Origin: Paracoccus rhizosphaerae
Lineage (GTDB): Bacteria > Pseudomonadota > Alphaproteobacteria > Rhodobacterales > Rhodobacteraceae
Assembly (NCBI RefSeq): GCF_026162645.1
Contig: NZ_JAOTBE010000020.1
Location: 1 to 55,154 of the forward strand
Length of the DNA stretch: 55,154 nucleotides
Direction of reading: 5' to 3'
Positions within the stretch are counted from its first letter, which is position 1; the number at the start of each line of letters is the position of its first letter. The translations under genes were made by a program, and so were the position numbers. Below are positions 36,649-46,775 of this stretch, one piece after another. The notes below the pieces were generated by a model. The model had not been told where the DNA came from and searched no databases. It was given only the letters and a program-made list of their open reading frames with translations.

Positions 36649-39210
36649 TCAGCTTCTGGGCTTGCTGTTCTCGGGGTCGTAGAGGGGGGCGTAGCCGACG
36701 CCGGCAACCTCGACGGGGTAGATCTCGTCGAAATAGCTGACCGTCAGCTTGCGGCCCTTCTCGCAGTAGTCCCAGGGCAGATAGGCCAGCGCGATGTTCT
36801 TGCCGATGCTGGGACCAAAGGCGATCGAGGTGGTATAGGACCGGCGGCCCAACTGATCGATCAGCACCTCGCCCGTGTCGGGGTCCATCACCGGCAGCGT
36901 GCCGACCGGATAGCGGGCGACGCCCTGGCTGTCCACGTTGTCGGTCATCACCAGCGTGCAGAGCATCGCGGGCTGATGCTCACGCTCGCGGTATTCCACG
37001 TGCTTCGCCTTGCCGCAGAAATCGGCCTCCTTGACCTTGGGACGGGCCAGGTCGGCTTCCAGCAGGTTGTACTGGGTCAGCAGATCGGCGTTCTGCAGGC
37101 GCAGCGACTTTTCAAGCCGGCGCGAGTTGGCATAGGTTTCAACCCCCACCGCCATGACGCCCGCACCGCGCAGCGCATCCCAGACCGCCAGACCGTCGTC
37201 ATAGCGCATGTGCAGTTCCCAGCCCTGCTCGCCCACATAAGAGATGCGGAAGGCCATGACCTTGCGGCCGGCGATCTCGATCTCGCGGATGGCGGCGAAG
37301 GGGAAGTTCGCCACATCCAGTGCGTCCGGATCGGCCACCACCTTCTTGAGGTTTTCGCGCGCGTTCGGACCCCAGATGCCGATGGTGGTATAGTCCTCGG
37401 TCACGTCGGTGATGGTGACGTCAAGACCGCGGTCCTGCGCCACGCGGCGCATGTGGATCAGATCGCGCGGGCCGGCATCGGCCCCGTTCACCAGCCGGCA
37501 GCGGTCCGCCATGCGGAAGACGGTGAAGTCCGCGCGGACCATGCCCTCTTCGTCCAGCATGTGGGTGTAGATGCCCTTGCCGATATTGGCGTCGCCGCCG
37601 ATCTTGGCCGCGCAGAGCCATTCCATCAGCGCGACGTGATCGGGACCGCCGATGTCGGTCATGTGGAAGTGCGACAGGTTGATGATGCCGCAATCGGCGC
37701 TCATCTCAAGCTGCTCGGCATTGGACACACGCCAGAAGTGGCGGCTGTCCCATTCGTTCTCGCGCACCGGGACCTGGTCGGCGTATTTCTCCAACAGATG
37801 CTCGTTGGCGGCATAGCCATGCGCACGCTCCCAGCCGCCCAGCTCCATGAAGTAGCCGCCCAGCTCTTTTTCCCGCTCGTGGAACGGGGACCGGCGGATG
37901 CCGCGGGCATTGGCGAAGGGCTCGCGCGGGTGGACCGGCGGGTTGTAGATCTTGGCGGCTGTTTCCTCGCAGCGGCCCCAGATGTAGTCCTCGGTCAGCT
38001 GGAAGTCGTTGAAGCGCGCGTAATCAATGCCGTGATGGTCGATCTCGGTCCGGCCCTTCGTCATCCAGTCGGCGATCAGCTTGCCCATGCCGGGGCCGTC
38101 CTTGACCCAGATGGCAACCGCGTACCACAGGCCGCGCAGCTTGCGGCTTTCGCCCATGGAGGGGCCGCCGTCGGTCGTCGTCTGCAGAAGGCCGTTGAAC
38201 GAGTGGCTCTCGTTGAAGCCCAGCTCGGCCAGGATCGGCGTCAGCTCCATCGCGCGTTCAAGGGGCTCGATCACGTCGTCCAGCACCAGGTCGCGCTGCG
38301 AGGGCGACAACCGCGCCTCGTGCTTTTCCAGCAGCTCGCGCGGATGGACCATCCGCACGTCTTTCTCATAGTAATAGCCCCACTCAATCTGGCCGCCCTC
38401 GGTGGTGTTGGGATCGCCTGTGTCGCGCAGGTAGGCCGAGTTGCCCTGATCGCGCAGCAGCGGGCGCCCGATTTCCAGGCCGGTGCCGGCGAACTCGTCA
38501 TAGGGACCGAAGAAGGTCAGCGGGTGATCGACCGGCATCACCGGCAGGTCCTCGCCCGCCATCTCGGCGATCAGCCGGCCCCAGAGGCCCGCGCAGACCA
38601 CCACGTGATCGGCCATGATCGTGCCGCGCGTCGTGCGCACCCCGGTGATGCGGCCATTCTCGTGCAGCAACTCCAGCGCTGGAGTGTTGGCGAAAGCCTT
38701 CAGCTTGCCTGCAGCCTCGCCCATGTCGACCAGCTTTCCCGCGACGGTCTGCGAGCGCGGCACCACGAGGCCCGCGTCGGGGTCCCACAGCGCGCCCTGG
38801 ATCTGGTCTTCCTCCAGCAGCGGGAACTTCTCCTTGGCCTCGGCCGCCGAGATGATGGAGACATTGGTGCCGAACGCCTTGCCACTGTCGACGCGGCGGC
38901 GCAGTTCGGCCATGCGGGCGTCATCGCCCACGCGCGCGACCTCAAGGCCGCCGATGCGCTTGTAGTTGCCCAGCTTCTCGTAGAAATCCATGGAATACAT
39001 GGTCGTCCAGCAGGACAGCAGGTCATGGCTGGTCGCATAGCAGAAGTCCGAGGCATGCGCCGTCGAGCCGACATCCGTCGGGATACCGGACTTGTCGATG
39101 CCCACGATGTCGTCCCAACCGTTCTCGATCAGGTGGTGGGCGACCGAGGCACCCACGATACCGCCAAGGCCGACGATGACGACACGGGCGTGCTGCGGAA
39201 ATGAGGACAT
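36649..39210 (-). CDS. Dimethylglycine/sarcosine dehydrogenase-type FAD and GcvT protein
   Basis: 853-residue flavoprotein of the dimethylglycine/sarcosine dehydrogenase type. The N-terminal FAD fold starts VVIVGLGGIVGASVAHHLIE (about 8-30); GSTAHAS near 48-54 has the His position used for covalent FAD in this family. From about 430 comes the GcvT-like aminomethyltransferase half, which hands the one-carbon unit to tetrahydrofolate. With etfB, etfA and folD directly upstream on the same strand, electrons likely go to ETF and carbon to methylene-THF. Whether it uses dimethylglycine, sarcosine or both is open. ATG at 39210; the longer frame is Arg-rich leader. Confidence 0.88.
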   Translation of the reverse strand: MSSFPQHARVVIVGLGGIVGASVAHHLIENGWDDIVGIDKSGIPTDVGSTAHASDFCYATSHDLLSCWTTMYSMDFYEKLGNYKRIGGLEVARVGDDARMAELRRRVDSGKAFGTNVSIISAAEAKEKFPLLEEDQIQGALWDPDAGLVVPRSQTVAGKLVDMGEAAGKLKAFANTPALELLHENGRITGVRTTRGTIMADHVVVCAGLWGRLIAEMAGEDLPVMPVDHPLTFFGPYDEFAGTGLEIGRPLLRDQGNSAYLRDTGDPNTTEGGQIEWGYYYEKDVRMVHPRELLEKHEARLSPSQRDLVLDDVIEPLERAMELTPILAELGFNESHSFNGLLQTTTDGGPSMGESRKLRGLWYAVAIWVKDGPGMGKLIADWMTKGRTEIDHHGIDYARFNDFQLTEDYIWGRCEETAAKIYNPPVHPREPFANARGIRRSPFHEREKELGGYFMELGGWERAHGYAANEHLLEKYADQVPVRENEWDSRHFWRVSNAEQLEMSADCGIINLSHFHMTDIGGPDHVALMEWLCAAKIGGDANIGKGIYTHMLDEEGMVRADFTVFRMADRCRLVNGADAGPRDLIHMRRVAQDRGLDVTITDVTEDYTTIGIWGPNARENLKKVVADPDALDVANFPFAAIREIEIAGRKVMAFRISYVGEQGWELHMRYDDGLAVWDALRGAGVMAVGVETYANSRRLEKSLRLQNADLLTQYNLLEADLARPKVKEADFCGKAKHVEYREREHQPAMLCTLVMTDNVDSQGVARYPVGTLPVMDPDTGEVLIDQLGRRSYTTSIAFGPSIGKNIALAYLPWDYCEKGRKLTVSYFDEIYPVEVAGVGYAPLYDPENSKPRS

Positions 39211-39269
39211 CTTCTTGATCCTTGCGGCTGTGATGGCGCGGCGTCTGCGCCGGTTCTTTGAGTTGTTGG

Positions 39270-39289
39270 CCCGCCGCGCAAGCGGCGGG
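39270..39289 (-). terminator. Strong hairpin between folD and the dehydrogenase gene
   Basis: CCCGCCGC and GCGGCGGG form a perfect 8-bp stem with a GCAA loop, in the 127-base gap after folD. No T-run follows. It may be a partial terminator or mRNA stabiliser that sets different levels for folD and the downstream gene. Confidence 0.45.
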
Positions 39290-39337
39290 GTCGATGGCGC
39301 GGGTCGCACCTTTTTGCCCCTACGGCAGGGCGGCGAT

Positions 39338-40252
39338 TCAGTCCAGCATCGGCGACGGAAGCCCGGCGCGGCGGAAGGCCGCAAGCATCGTGTTGTGCAT
39401 CAGGGTCATGATGGTCATCGGCCCGACCCCGCCCGGCACCGGCGTAATGGCCCGCGCACGCTGGCTGGCGGATGCGAAATCGACATCGCCCACAAGACGC
39501 TTCTCGCCGTCGCGAATGACGCGGCTGGTGCCGACGTCGATCACGGTGGCGCCCTCCTTGATCCAGTCGCCCTTGATCATCTCGGCCGAGCCGACGGCCG
39601 CCACGACGATGTCGGCCTGCCCCACCTTGGCGGCCAGGTCGCGGGTGCGCGAATGGGCCATGGTCACGGTGCAGTTTTCCGCCAGCAGCAGCTGCGCCAT
39701 CGGCTTGCCGACCAGGATCGACCGGCCGACGACGATGGCGTCCAGCCCTGACAGATTGCCCAAGCTGTCCTTCAACAGCATCAGACAGCCAAGGGGCGTG
39801 CAGGACACCAGCCCCGGCAGACCCGAAGCCAGATAGCCCGCGTTTTCTGGATGGAGGCCGTCCACGTCCTTGGCGGGGTCGATCGCCTTGATCACCGCCA
39901 GGCTGTCCAGATCGCCCGGCAGGGGCAGCTGCACCAGGATGCCGTCCACGGCGTCATCGGCATTAAGCCGCGCGACCAGCGCCATCAGGTCCGCCTGGGA
40001 CACCGTCTCGGGCAGGACATGCTCGAAGCTTTCCATGCCCAGCTTGCGGGCCATACGGCCCTTGCTACGAACATAGACCTCGCTGGCGGGGTCTGATCCG
40101 ACCAGCACCACGGCCAGCCCCGGCGCGCGTCCGGTGTGGGTGGTGAAGTCCTGCACATGATGGGCGATGCGGTCGCCCAACCCTGCGGCATGGGCTTTGC
40201 CGTCGATGATCGCGGCGGTGGCCGGACGCTGCTGCATGGCGGCTTCGGCCAT
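39338..40252 (-). CDS. folD: Bifunctional methylene-THF dehydrogenase/methenyl-THF cyclohydrolase
   Basis: Converts 5,10-methylene-THF to 10-formyl-THF with NADP; 304 residues. Motifs: [17 protein letters not shown] with the catalytic Lys, [25 protein letters not shown], and [18 protein letters not shown], ending [12 protein letters not shown]. The start overlaps the etfA stop (TGATG). In this operon it would process the methylene groups released by the demethylating dehydrogenase, so it may be a dedicated second copy. Confidence 0.96.
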   Translation of the reverse strand: MAEAAMQQRPATAAIIDGKAHAAGLGDRIAHHVQDFTTHTGRAPGLAVVLVGSDPASEVYVRSKGRMARKLGMESFEHVLPETVSQADLMALVARLNADDAVDGILVQLPLPGDLDSLAVIKAIDPAKDVDGLHPENAGYLASGLPGLVSCTPLGCLMLLKDSLGNLSGLDAIVVGRSILVGKPMAQLLLAENCTVTMAHSRTRDLAAKVGQADIVVAAVGSAEMIKGDWIKEGATVIDVGTSRVIRDGEKRLVGDVDFASASQRARAITPVPGGVGPMTIMTLMHNTMLAAFRRAGLPSPMLD

Positions 40253-41184
40253 CACAGCGCACGCTCCATCTCGGGCACGATGTCGAAGATGTCGCCGACG
40301 ATGCCGTAATCGGCCACCTGGAAGATCGGCGCTTCGCCGTCGCTGTTGATGGCGACGATGATGCGGCTGTCCTTCATCCCGGCCAGGTGCTGGATTGCCC
40401 CCGAGATCCCGCAGGCGATATACAGATCCGGCGCGACAACCTTGCCGGTCTGTCCGACCTGGAAATCGTTCGCGGCATAGCCTGCGTCGACGGCGGCACG
40501 GCTGGCACCGACGGCGGCGCCCAGCTTGTCGGCCAGCGGGTTGATCGTCGCCTCGAACCGCTCTTTCGAGCCGAGGGCACGACCGCCCGACACCACGATC
40601 CGCGCCGAGGAGAGGTCGGGGCGGTCGTTCGCCGACAGCAGGTTCTGGCGGAAGCTGGAAAGGGCCGGCACCGTGGCAGGCTGAATGGCAACGATAGGCG
40701 CCGCGGCGCTGCCGGTCGCGGCGGGCGAGAAGCTGGCGCTGCGGACGGTCACGACGCGCACGGCTTCAGCCGATTGCACGACCTCGATCGCGTTGCCGGC
40801 ATAGATCGGGCGCTTGAAGGTGTCGGGTGCGACGACCTCGGTCACCTCGGACAGCTGCATCACGTCCAGAAGGGCCGCGACGCGGGGCAGCACGTTCTTG
40901 CCGCTGCTGGTCGCCGGGGCGACGATGGTGTCGTAGTCGCCGGCGAGCTGCACGATCAGCGCGGCCGTGGGTTCGGCCAGGCGTTCGGACAGCGAACCGT
41001 CCTCGGCCAGAAGAACGCGGCGCACGCCGGTCAGGGCCGCGGCAGCTTCGGCCGCCGGGGCAGCGCCCTGCCCTGCGATCAGGATGTCTACCTCGGCGCC
41101 GATCTGCAGCGCGGCGCTCAGCGCGCGGGCGCTGTGCTCGGACAGGGAGGCGTTGTCGTGGTCGGCGAAAAGAAGGATGGCCAT
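40252..41184 (-). CDS. etfA: Electron transfer flavoprotein alpha subunit
   Basis: FAD-binding ETF subunit, 310 residues, carrying electrons from flavin dehydrogenases to ETF:quinone oxidoreductase. The C-terminal FAD domain shows [54 protein letters not shown] and [12 protein letters not shown]. It lies 17 bases after etfB and overlaps folD by one base. Linkage to demethylation genes suggests an ETF dedicated to the dehydrogenase at 36649. Confidence 0.95.
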   Translation of the reverse strand: MAILLFADHDNASLSEHSARALSAALQIGAEVDILIAGQGAAPAAEAAAALTGVRRVLLAEDGSLSERLAEPTAALIVQLAGDYDTIVAPATSSGKNVLPRVAALLDVMQLSEVTEVVAPDTFKRPIYAGNAIEVVQSAEAVRVVTVRSASFSPAATGSAAAPIVAIQPATVPALSSFRQNLLSANDRPDLSSARIVVSGGRALGSKERFEATINPLADKLGAAVGASRAAVDAGYAANDFQVGQTGKVVAPDLYIACGISGAIQHLAGMKDSRIIVAINSDGEAPIFQVADYGIVGDIFDIVPEMERAL

Positions 41185-41201
41185 GTCGATGTCTCCCTGG
41201 A

Positions 41202-41951
41202 TCAGATGACGGCAGCTTCGGTCTTCAGCTTGTCGAGCAGTTCGGCGACGCTGCCGACCCGGATACCGCTGGCGCGCGCCGCCGGTTCCTCGACTCGCAG
41301 GACGTTCAGGCGCGGGGCGACGTCGATGCCCAGATCCTCGGGGGTCTGCTGCACCAGCGGCTTCTTCTTGGCCTTCATGATGTTGGGAAGCGACGCATAG
41401 CGGGGCTCGTTCAGGCGCAGGTCGGCGGTGATGACGGCGGGCAGCGACAGCTCGATCTGCTGCAGGCCGCCGTCGATCTCTCGGGTGACCAGGGCACTGC
41501 CGCCCGACATCTCGACCTTCGAGGCGAAGGTCGCCTGACCCCAGCCCAGCAGCGCGGCCAGCATCTGGCCGGTCTGGTTGCAGTCGTCGTCGATCGCCTG
41601 CTTGCCCAGGATGACCATTCCGGCCTCCTCGGACTGCGCGACGCGCTGCAAGATCTTTGCGACAGCCAGCGGCTCGACCCGGCCCTCGGCCTGAACCAGG
41701 ATGGCGCGGTCCGCGCCCATCGCCAGGGCCGTCCGCAGGACCTCCTGCGCCTGAGCGGGTCCGACCGAGATGACGACGACCTCGGATGCCTCGCCGGCCT
41801 CTTTCATGCGGACGGCCTGTTCGACGGCGATCTCGTCGAACGGGTTCATCGACATCTTGGCGTTGGCCAGATCGACGCCGGTTCCGTCAGCCTTCATGCG
41901 GATCTTGACGTTGTGATCGACCACCCGCTTTACCGGGACCAGGATCTTCAT
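41202..41951 (-). CDS. etfB: Electron transfer flavoprotein beta subunit
   Basis: AMP-binding ETF partner subunit, 249 residues. It begins [19 protein letters not shown], has [40 protein letters not shown], and the dehydrogenase-recognition segment [22 protein letters not shown]. The ATG at 41951 follows GAGAGGAAG; the frame open to 42194 is leader sequence in the divergent control region. It is first in the etfB-etfA-folD-dehydrogenase run and divergent from the AraC regulator. Confidence 0.95.
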   Translation of the reverse strand: MKILVPVKRVVDHNVKIRMKADGTGVDLANAKMSMNPFDEIAVEQAVRMKEAGEASEVVVISVGPAQAQEVLRTALAMGADRAILVQAEGRVEPLAVAKILQRVAQSEEAGMVILGKQAIDDDCNQTGQMLAALLGWGQATFASKVEMSGGSALVTREIDGGLQQIELSLPAVITADLRLNEPRYASLPNIMKAKKKPLVQQTPEDLGIDVAPRLNVLRVEEPAARASGIRVGSVAELLDKLKTEAAVI

Positions 41952-42148
41952 GTCGCTTCCTCTCTGTCGGTGGCGCCTTGTGGCGGCGCAGGTTCGGTTG
42001 GCGCACCCGGCCCGGTTCCTGTCGCGCGGATCTGTCGTCCGGCGGGTGTCGGCCCGGTGCCGATGGCGGCTTCGTCTTGGCTGGACCTTGCCGTTTCGGA
42101 GGCATCGGCGACAGGACATTTGCGTCATCGCGGGATTAGAGCTACGAC

Positions 42149-43201
42149 ATGAAACCGACACATTCATCCGAAGGCCCCGACATGAGCCTTGCACCCGCCC
42201 TGGCCCGCCCCTCGATGCCCCGGCCGATCCGCCGGCAGCAGGGCGAGGCCCGCCTGTCGGTCGGCTTCATCCTGGCCAAGCGCTTCACGCTCTGCGCCTT
42301 TGCGAATTTCGTGGATGTCCTGCGGCTTGCGGCGGATGAAGGCGACCGCAGCCGGCCCATCCTGTGCAACTGGACAGTGCTGTCGGACACGATGGAGGCC
42401 GTGACCTCCAGCTGCGGAATCAGCGTCCAGCCGAAAGAGCGTCTGGGCGATCCGGCGCGATTCGACTATGTCGTCGTGATCGGCGGCCTGATGGAGGACG
42501 AGGCCGTCCTGCCCCCCGGCTATCACCGGTTCCTGCACGACGCGGCAGCTGCCGGCGTGCCGCTGGTGGGCATCTGCACGGGCGCGTTCCTTCTGCACCA
42601 GGCGGGGCTTCTGCAGGGCTATCGCTGCTGCGTCAGCTGGTTCCACCACGCCGATTTTCTGGAACAGTTCGAGGGGCTGAACCCCGTAACCGACCAGATC
42701 TTCGTGGTCGATCGCGACCGGCTGACCTGCTCGGGCGGGGCCAGTTCCGCCCATCTGGCGGCCTATCTGGTGGACAAGCATGTCGGTCGCGCCCAGGCCA
42801 GCAAGAGCCTGCACATCATGATCATCGATGAGGCGCTGCAGGCCGACAAGCCGCAGCCCGGCATCACGATGGACTTCAAGACCCGCGACCCGATGGTGCT
42901 TCGCGCTCTTCTGATGATGCAGCAGAACATCGAACAGCCCTTCACCGTGGCCGAGATCGCCAAGCGGATCGGCCACAGCAAGCGCCAGCTGGAACGGCAT
43001 TTCCAGGCAGCGCTCGGCACTTCGCCGCAGGCCGCGTTCCTCGACATGCGGCTGTCGCTGGCCCATCACCTGATCGTCTCGGGCGACCGGCCCATTTCCC
43101 AGATCGCGCTGGAATGCGGCTTTTGCGACAGCTCGCACCTGAGCCGCATGTTCCGCCGCCGCTATGGCCAGACACCGCAGGCCCTGCGCCAGGCGGCATG
43201 A
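42149..43201 (+). CDS. GbdR-like AraC-family regulator
   Basis: Transcription factor of 350 residues with an N-terminal class I glutamine amidotransferase-like sensor ([48 protein letters not shown] with the nucleophile-position Cys) and a C-terminal AraC HTH pair ([21 protein letters not shown] and [20 protein letters not shown]). This layout is that of GbdR and CdhR, activators responding to betaine, dimethylglycine or carnitine. It is divergent from etfB. The alternative ATG at 42182 has a better AAGG site upstream. Confidence 0.9.
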   Translation: MKPTHSSEGPDMSLAPALARPSMPRPIRRQQGEARLSVGFILAKRFTLCAFANFVDVLRLAADEGDRSRPILCNWTVLSDTMEAVTSSCGISVQPKERLGDPARFDYVVVIGGLMEDEAVLPPGYHRFLHDAAAAGVPLVGICTGAFLLHQAGLLQGYRCCVSWFHHADFLEQFEGLNPVTDQIFVVDRDRLTCSGGASSAHLAAYLVDKHVGRAQASKSLHIMIIDEALQADKPQPGITMDFKTRDPMVLRALLMMQQNIEQPFTVAEIAKRIGHSKRQLERHFQAALGTSPQAAFLDMRLSLAHHLIVSGDRPISQIALECGFCDSSHLSRMFRRRYGQTPQALRQAA

Positions 43202-43228
43202 AAAAGGCCCCCGCATGACGCGGGGGCC
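43201..43228 (-). terminator. Rho-independent terminator of the BCCT gene
   Basis: GGCCCCCGC (43206-43214) pairs with GCGGGGGCC (43220-43228) around a five-base loop. On the minus strand the stem is followed by TTTTT, a classic intrinsic terminator 20 bases past the transporter stop. The same stem may serve the AraC gene from the other side. Confidence 0.85.
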
Positions 43229-43247
43229 GGGCACTGGTGACGAACCC

Positions 43248-44897
43248 TCAGCGCGGTTCGCTGGCGAGCCCCTTCCAGACCGCCACGCACATAATGAGCA
43301 GCAGCACAGTGAAGGGCAGCCCGGTCGAGATGACCATGGACTGCAGCGCGGTCAGGCCGCCCGCCGACAGCAGCAGCACGACCGCGATCACGCCCGAGAA
43401 GACGCACCAGAAGACGCGCTGCAGGGTCGGCGCATCGGTCTTGCCGCCCGAGGTGATCGTGTCGATCACCAGCGAACCCGAGTCGGACGAGGTCACGAAG
43501 AACACGATGACCAGCACGATCCCGATGAGCGAGGTGATCTGCGTCATCGGCAGGTCGTCCAGCATCGCGAACAGCTGCAGCGGCAGTTCGGCGTCGCGGG
43601 CGGCGGTATAGCCCTCGGCCAGCAGCTGGTGGATCGCCTCGCCGCCGAAGATCGACATCCAGGCGACGCAAACGAGCGACGGGATCAAGAGGACGCAGAT
43701 CAGGAACTCGCGCACGGTGCGGCCGCGGCTGACGCGGGCGATGAACATGCCCACGAACGGCGACCAGCTGATCCACCACGCCCAGTAGAACGAGGTCCAG
43801 CCCTGCATGAAGTTCACGTCGTCGCGCCCGACCGGGTTCGACAGCGCTGGCAGGTATTGCAGGTAGGCGACCAGGAAATCGCCCGTCTGCGTCAGCAGCA
43901 GCAGCGTCGGACCCGCGAACAGCACGAACATCAGCAGGCCGAAGGCCAGCACCATGTTGATCTCGGACATGAGCTTCACGCCCGCCTCGAGGCCGCGGAC
44001 GACCGAGAAGAGCGTGATCGAGGTGATCCCGACGATGATGACGATCTGCCAGGTCGCATCGATCGGCATGCCGAACAGCTTGTTGAAACCGGCATTCGCC
44101 TGCGCCGCGCCCAGGCCAAGCGACGTGGCAAGCCCGAAGAGGGTCGCGAAGACCGCAAGGATGTCGATGACGTGGCCCGGCCAGCCCCAGACCCGTTCGC
44201 CGAAGATCGGGTAGAAGACCGAACGAATCGTCAAAGGCAGGCCCTTGTTATAGCTGAAGAGCGCCAGGCTGAGGCCCATGACGGCGTAGATCGCCCAAGG
44301 GTGCAGCGCCCAGTGGAAGATCGTCGCGGCCATGCCCAGTCGCACCGCCTCGGCCTGCGAGGGGGCCGCGGCCAGCGGTGCCCAATCCGTGCGCAGCCCC
44401 TCGGCCCCGGCGACGACGCCGCCCGCGGACGAGCTGAAGTGGCTCAGCGGTTCGCTGACGCCATAGAACATCAGGCCGATGCCCATGCCCGCCGCGAACA
44501 GCATCGAGAACCAGCTGACATAGCCGAAGTCGGGCCTGGCCTGCGCGCCGCCAAGGCGGATCTTGCCGTAGGGGCTGATCACCAGTCCCAGGCACAGGAT
44601 GACGAAGACGTCCGCCGCGCCGATGAAGAACCAGTCGAAACCCTTCGTCGCACCGGAAAAGAGCGCCGAGAAGCTGTCGGCGGCAAGGGTCGGGAAGCCC
44701 AGCGTGAAGGCCACGAAGGCGATGACGCAAAGCGCCGAGATAAGGAATACCGGGTTGTGAACGCTGAAATCGAACGGCCCCAGTTGTCCTTCGATATTGT
44801 CCTGCCCCGCTTGGTAGTCGGTCTGTATCACGCTTTCCGGGGGTGGCGCGTCGGTCTGCGGAGCGGCCTCCTCGCCGTCCTTGCTCACATAGGTCAA
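43248..44897 (-). CDS. BCCT-family betaine/choline/carnitine transporter
   Basis: Inner-membrane uptake system for quaternary amines, 549 residues, about twelve helices. Family blocks: ISPYGKIRLGGAQARPDFGYVSW, FAAGMGIGLMFYGVSEPLSHF, FHWALHPWAIYAVMGLSLA, FYWAWWISWSPFVGMFIARVSRGRTVREF and TSSDSGSLVIDTI. I chose the TTG at 44897 because AGGAGG lies eight bases upstream and no ATG or GTG is available close by; the frame open to 45275 has no family likeness. The neighbours make glycine betaine the likely substrate, for use as carbon and nitrogen source. Confidence 0.9.
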   Translation of the reverse strand: MTYVSKDGEEAAPQTDAPPPESVIQTDYQAGQDNIEGQLGPFDFSVHNPVFLISALCVIAFVAFTLGFPTLAADSFSALFSGATKGFDWFFIGAADVFVILCLGLVISPYGKIRLGGAQARPDFGYVSWFSMLFAAGMGIGLMFYGVSEPLSHFSSSAGGVVAGAEGLRTDWAPLAAAPSQAEAVRLGMAATIFHWALHPWAIYAVMGLSLALFSYNKGLPLTIRSVFYPIFGERVWGWPGHVIDILAVFATLFGLATSLGLGAAQANAGFNKLFGMPIDATWQIVIIVGITSITLFSVVRGLEAGVKLMSEINMVLAFGLLMFVLFAGPTLLLLTQTGDFLVAYLQYLPALSNPVGRDDVNFMQGWTSFYWAWWISWSPFVGMFIARVSRGRTVREFLICVLLIPSLVCVAWMSIFGGEAIHQLLAEGYTAARDAELPLQLFAMLDDLPMTQITSLIGIVLVIVFFVTSSDSGSLVIDTITSGGKTDAPTLQRVFWCVFSGVIAVVLLLSAGGLTALQSMVISTGLPFTVLLLIMCVAVWKGLASEPR

Positions 44898-45366
44898 GCT
44901 TACGTCCTCCTGAGTTGGCGTCGTGCCTGCCTGAGGGGTGTCCGTGTCGATGAACGCCGTCTTGCTTTTGACATGAAGCAAATCGCCACTCCTTCCCGGA
45001 CGCGGATCGCGCCGGGCCGGACAGGGACATGGCCCCTGCGGCTTTTCATTCCATGCAGTTTGCGGCTGACTCGGGGACCTGGGACGAGACAAGCAACTTG
45101 AAGTCTGACGGTTATGTGTCGAAGTGCCGCAACGTCGCAGAACGGGTGCGACGTTCCGCCGGTAGTTTCGCGTCGCCTCAGGTCTGTCGGCGCCCGGCAG
45201 CCGCCCCGGACGCGGCGACACTGGCGCAAAGCTGCTGGCCGCGCGTCGCAAATCTTCACGCCTCCCGCCCGCCAAGCCGCTAGGCCTATGTCACTGGCCG
45301 GGGCCGTCTTTTTGGCGGTCCGGCCGCTGCCATCCCCCGACAGCACCGCGAATGAGGAAATCGCCC
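44898..45366. promoter_or_regulatory. Divergent control region between BCCT and purU
   Basis: About 470 bases without a convincing gene. It should hold promoters for both divergent genes. The notable element is the inverted repeat at 45131-45155, near the middle. Confidence 0.6.
45131..45155. promoter_or_regulatory. Perfect 9-7-9 inverted repeat, candidate operator
   Basis: AACGTCGCA and TGCGACGTT are exact reverse complements separated by GAACGGG. The site is 211 bases from the purU ATG and 233 from the BCCT TTG, suitable for joint control. The GTCGC/GCGAC core recurs at 35568-35585. Confidence 0.5.
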
Positions 45367-46248
45367 ATGTCCCAGCTTATCCTGACTGTCTCCTGCCCCG
45401 TCCGGACCGGGATCGTTGCGCAGATCTCCTCGTTCCTCGCGGAGGCGGGCTGCAACATCCACGACAGCTCGCAATTTACCGACCTGCAGAACGACCGATT
45501 CTTCATGCGCCTCAGCTTCGCCTCGGACGGCAAGACGCGTGAGCAGCTGGACCAGGAGTTCCGGGCCGCGACGGTGGATTCGGACATCGACCACGCCTTC
45601 CACGATCCCAGCGAAAAGATGAAGGTCGTCATCATGGTCAGCCGCTTCGGGCACTGCCTGAACGACCTGCTCTACCGCTGGCGGATCGGGGCGTTGCCGA
45701 TCGACATCGTCGCCGTCATCTCGAACCACATGGACTATCAGAAGGTCGTCGTGAACCACGACCTGCCGTTCCACTGCATCAAGGTCACGAAAGAGAACAA
45801 GGCCAAGGCCGAGGCCGAACAGATGCGGATCGTGCAGGAGGCCGGGGCCGACCTGATCGTGCTGGCGCGCTACATGCAGGTGCTGTCGGACGAGATGTGC
45901 CAGAAGATGTCCGGGCGGATCATCAACATCCACCATTCGTTCCTGCCAAGCTTCAAGGGCGCCAATCCCTACAAGCAGGCCTTCGACCGCGGCGTGAAGC
46001 TGATCGGAGCGACCAGCCACTACGTCACCGCCGACCTGGACGAGGGTCCGATCATCGAGCAGGACACCGTTCGCGTCACCCACGCCCAGAGCGCCAGCGA
46101 CTATGTCAGCCTTGGCCGCGACGTGGAAAGCCAGGTGCTGGCGCGCGCGATCCACGCCCATATCCATCGCCGCGTCTTCATCAGCGGTGACAAGACCGTC
46201 GTCTTCCCCGCCAGCCCCAACGAATACGCCTCCGAGCGCATGGGCTGA
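45367..46248 (+). CDS. purU: Formyltetrahydrofolate deformylase
   Basis: Hydrolyses 10-formyl-THF to formate and THF; 293 residues. An N-terminal ACT domain (LILTVSCPVRTGIVAQISSFLAEAGCNIHD) precedes the formyltransferase-like domain with VIMVSRFGHCLNDLLYRWRIG, ISNHMDY, IVLARYMQVLSD and IINIHHSFLPSFKGANPY. The ATG at 45367 has AGGAAA upstream. In this cluster it closes the one-carbon route FolD to formate and frees THF for the demethylating dehydrogenase. Confidence 0.95.
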   Translation: MSQLILTVSCPVRTGIVAQISSFLAEAGCNIHDSSQFTDLQNDRFFMRLSFASDGKTREQLDQEFRAATVDSDIDHAFHDPSEKMKVVIMVSRFGHCLNDLLYRWRIGALPIDIVAVISNHMDYQKVVVNHDLPFHCIKVTKENKAKAEAEQMRIVQEAGADLIVLARYMQVLSDEMCQKMSGRIINIHHSFLPSFKGANPYKQAFDRGVKLIGATSHYVTADLDEGPIIEQDTVRVTHAQSASDYVSLGRDVESQVLARAIHAHIHRRVFISGDKTVVFPASPNEYASERMG

Positions 46249-46258
46249 CCGCCACTCC

Positions 46259-46284
46259 GGGCGCCTGCAACCGTGCGGGCGCCC
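46259..46284 (+). terminator. Hairpin after purU
   Basis: GGGCGCC and GGCGCCC form a perfect 7-bp stem with a 12-base loop, 11 bases past the purU stop; no T-run follows. Confidence 0.5.
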
Positions 46285-46775
46285 CTCGTCGAGGGCGAGC
46301 CGTTCCTCGAGTTTCTGCGCTTCGGCATCCATCTGATTGACTGCCGATAGCCACGGTCTGGGATCATCTGCGCCCGAGCACCAGATTGGTCCGAATGCCG
46401 CCATCTCGCTGCGGCACCCAGAACCAGACCCACATAGCCAGAGCACCGCCTTCGGACTAATGCCATGCGTCCCGAGCCTAGGATATGCCTGATCCGCTCC
46501 CGCACCAGGTATGGACAGACCGCCTGCAGGTCGTCACCAGTTCGACTATCGCGGGAGCATGCGACGCATGCGACGCATGCGAAAGCCTGCTCACCTCGAT
46601 TTCAAGCGCTCACTACTCGAGCAGCAGAAGCCCCTTGCGACTTACGTCTGTGCGAGCTGCAGGACTCCCATGTGGTCATCGGAATCTACCCGCGGTCCAC
46701 CTTGCGACAGGGCCCCAGAACAGGGTCGGAGAAACCGCCGAGGACGTTCGCTGCCCGAAGATAGTATGGCCTGTC
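46285..46775. other. No recognisable gene
   Basis: About 490 bases in which I recognise no protein on either strand. A plus-strand frame carries KRSLLEQQKPLATYVCASCR with a Cys pair, too short and isolated to call. It holds the 9-bp tandem repeat at 46557. Confidence 0.5.
46557..46582. repeat. 9-bp tandem repeat
   Basis: GCATGCGAC is present in two full copies followed by GCATGCGA. Each unit contains the palindrome GCATGC. Confidence 0.85.

Noticed and set aside
36976..39204. Open frame of 742 codons on the plus strand opposite the dehydrogenase gene
   Set aside because: It lies fully antisense to a gene with clear family motifs; the product is His/Arg/Gln-rich with no recognisable domain, a common result of high third-position GC.
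43164..45101. Open frame of 645 codons on the plus strand opposite the BCCT gene
   Set aside because: Antisense shadow: low-complexity charged product and no start signal, whereas the minus strand encodes a full BCCT transporter.
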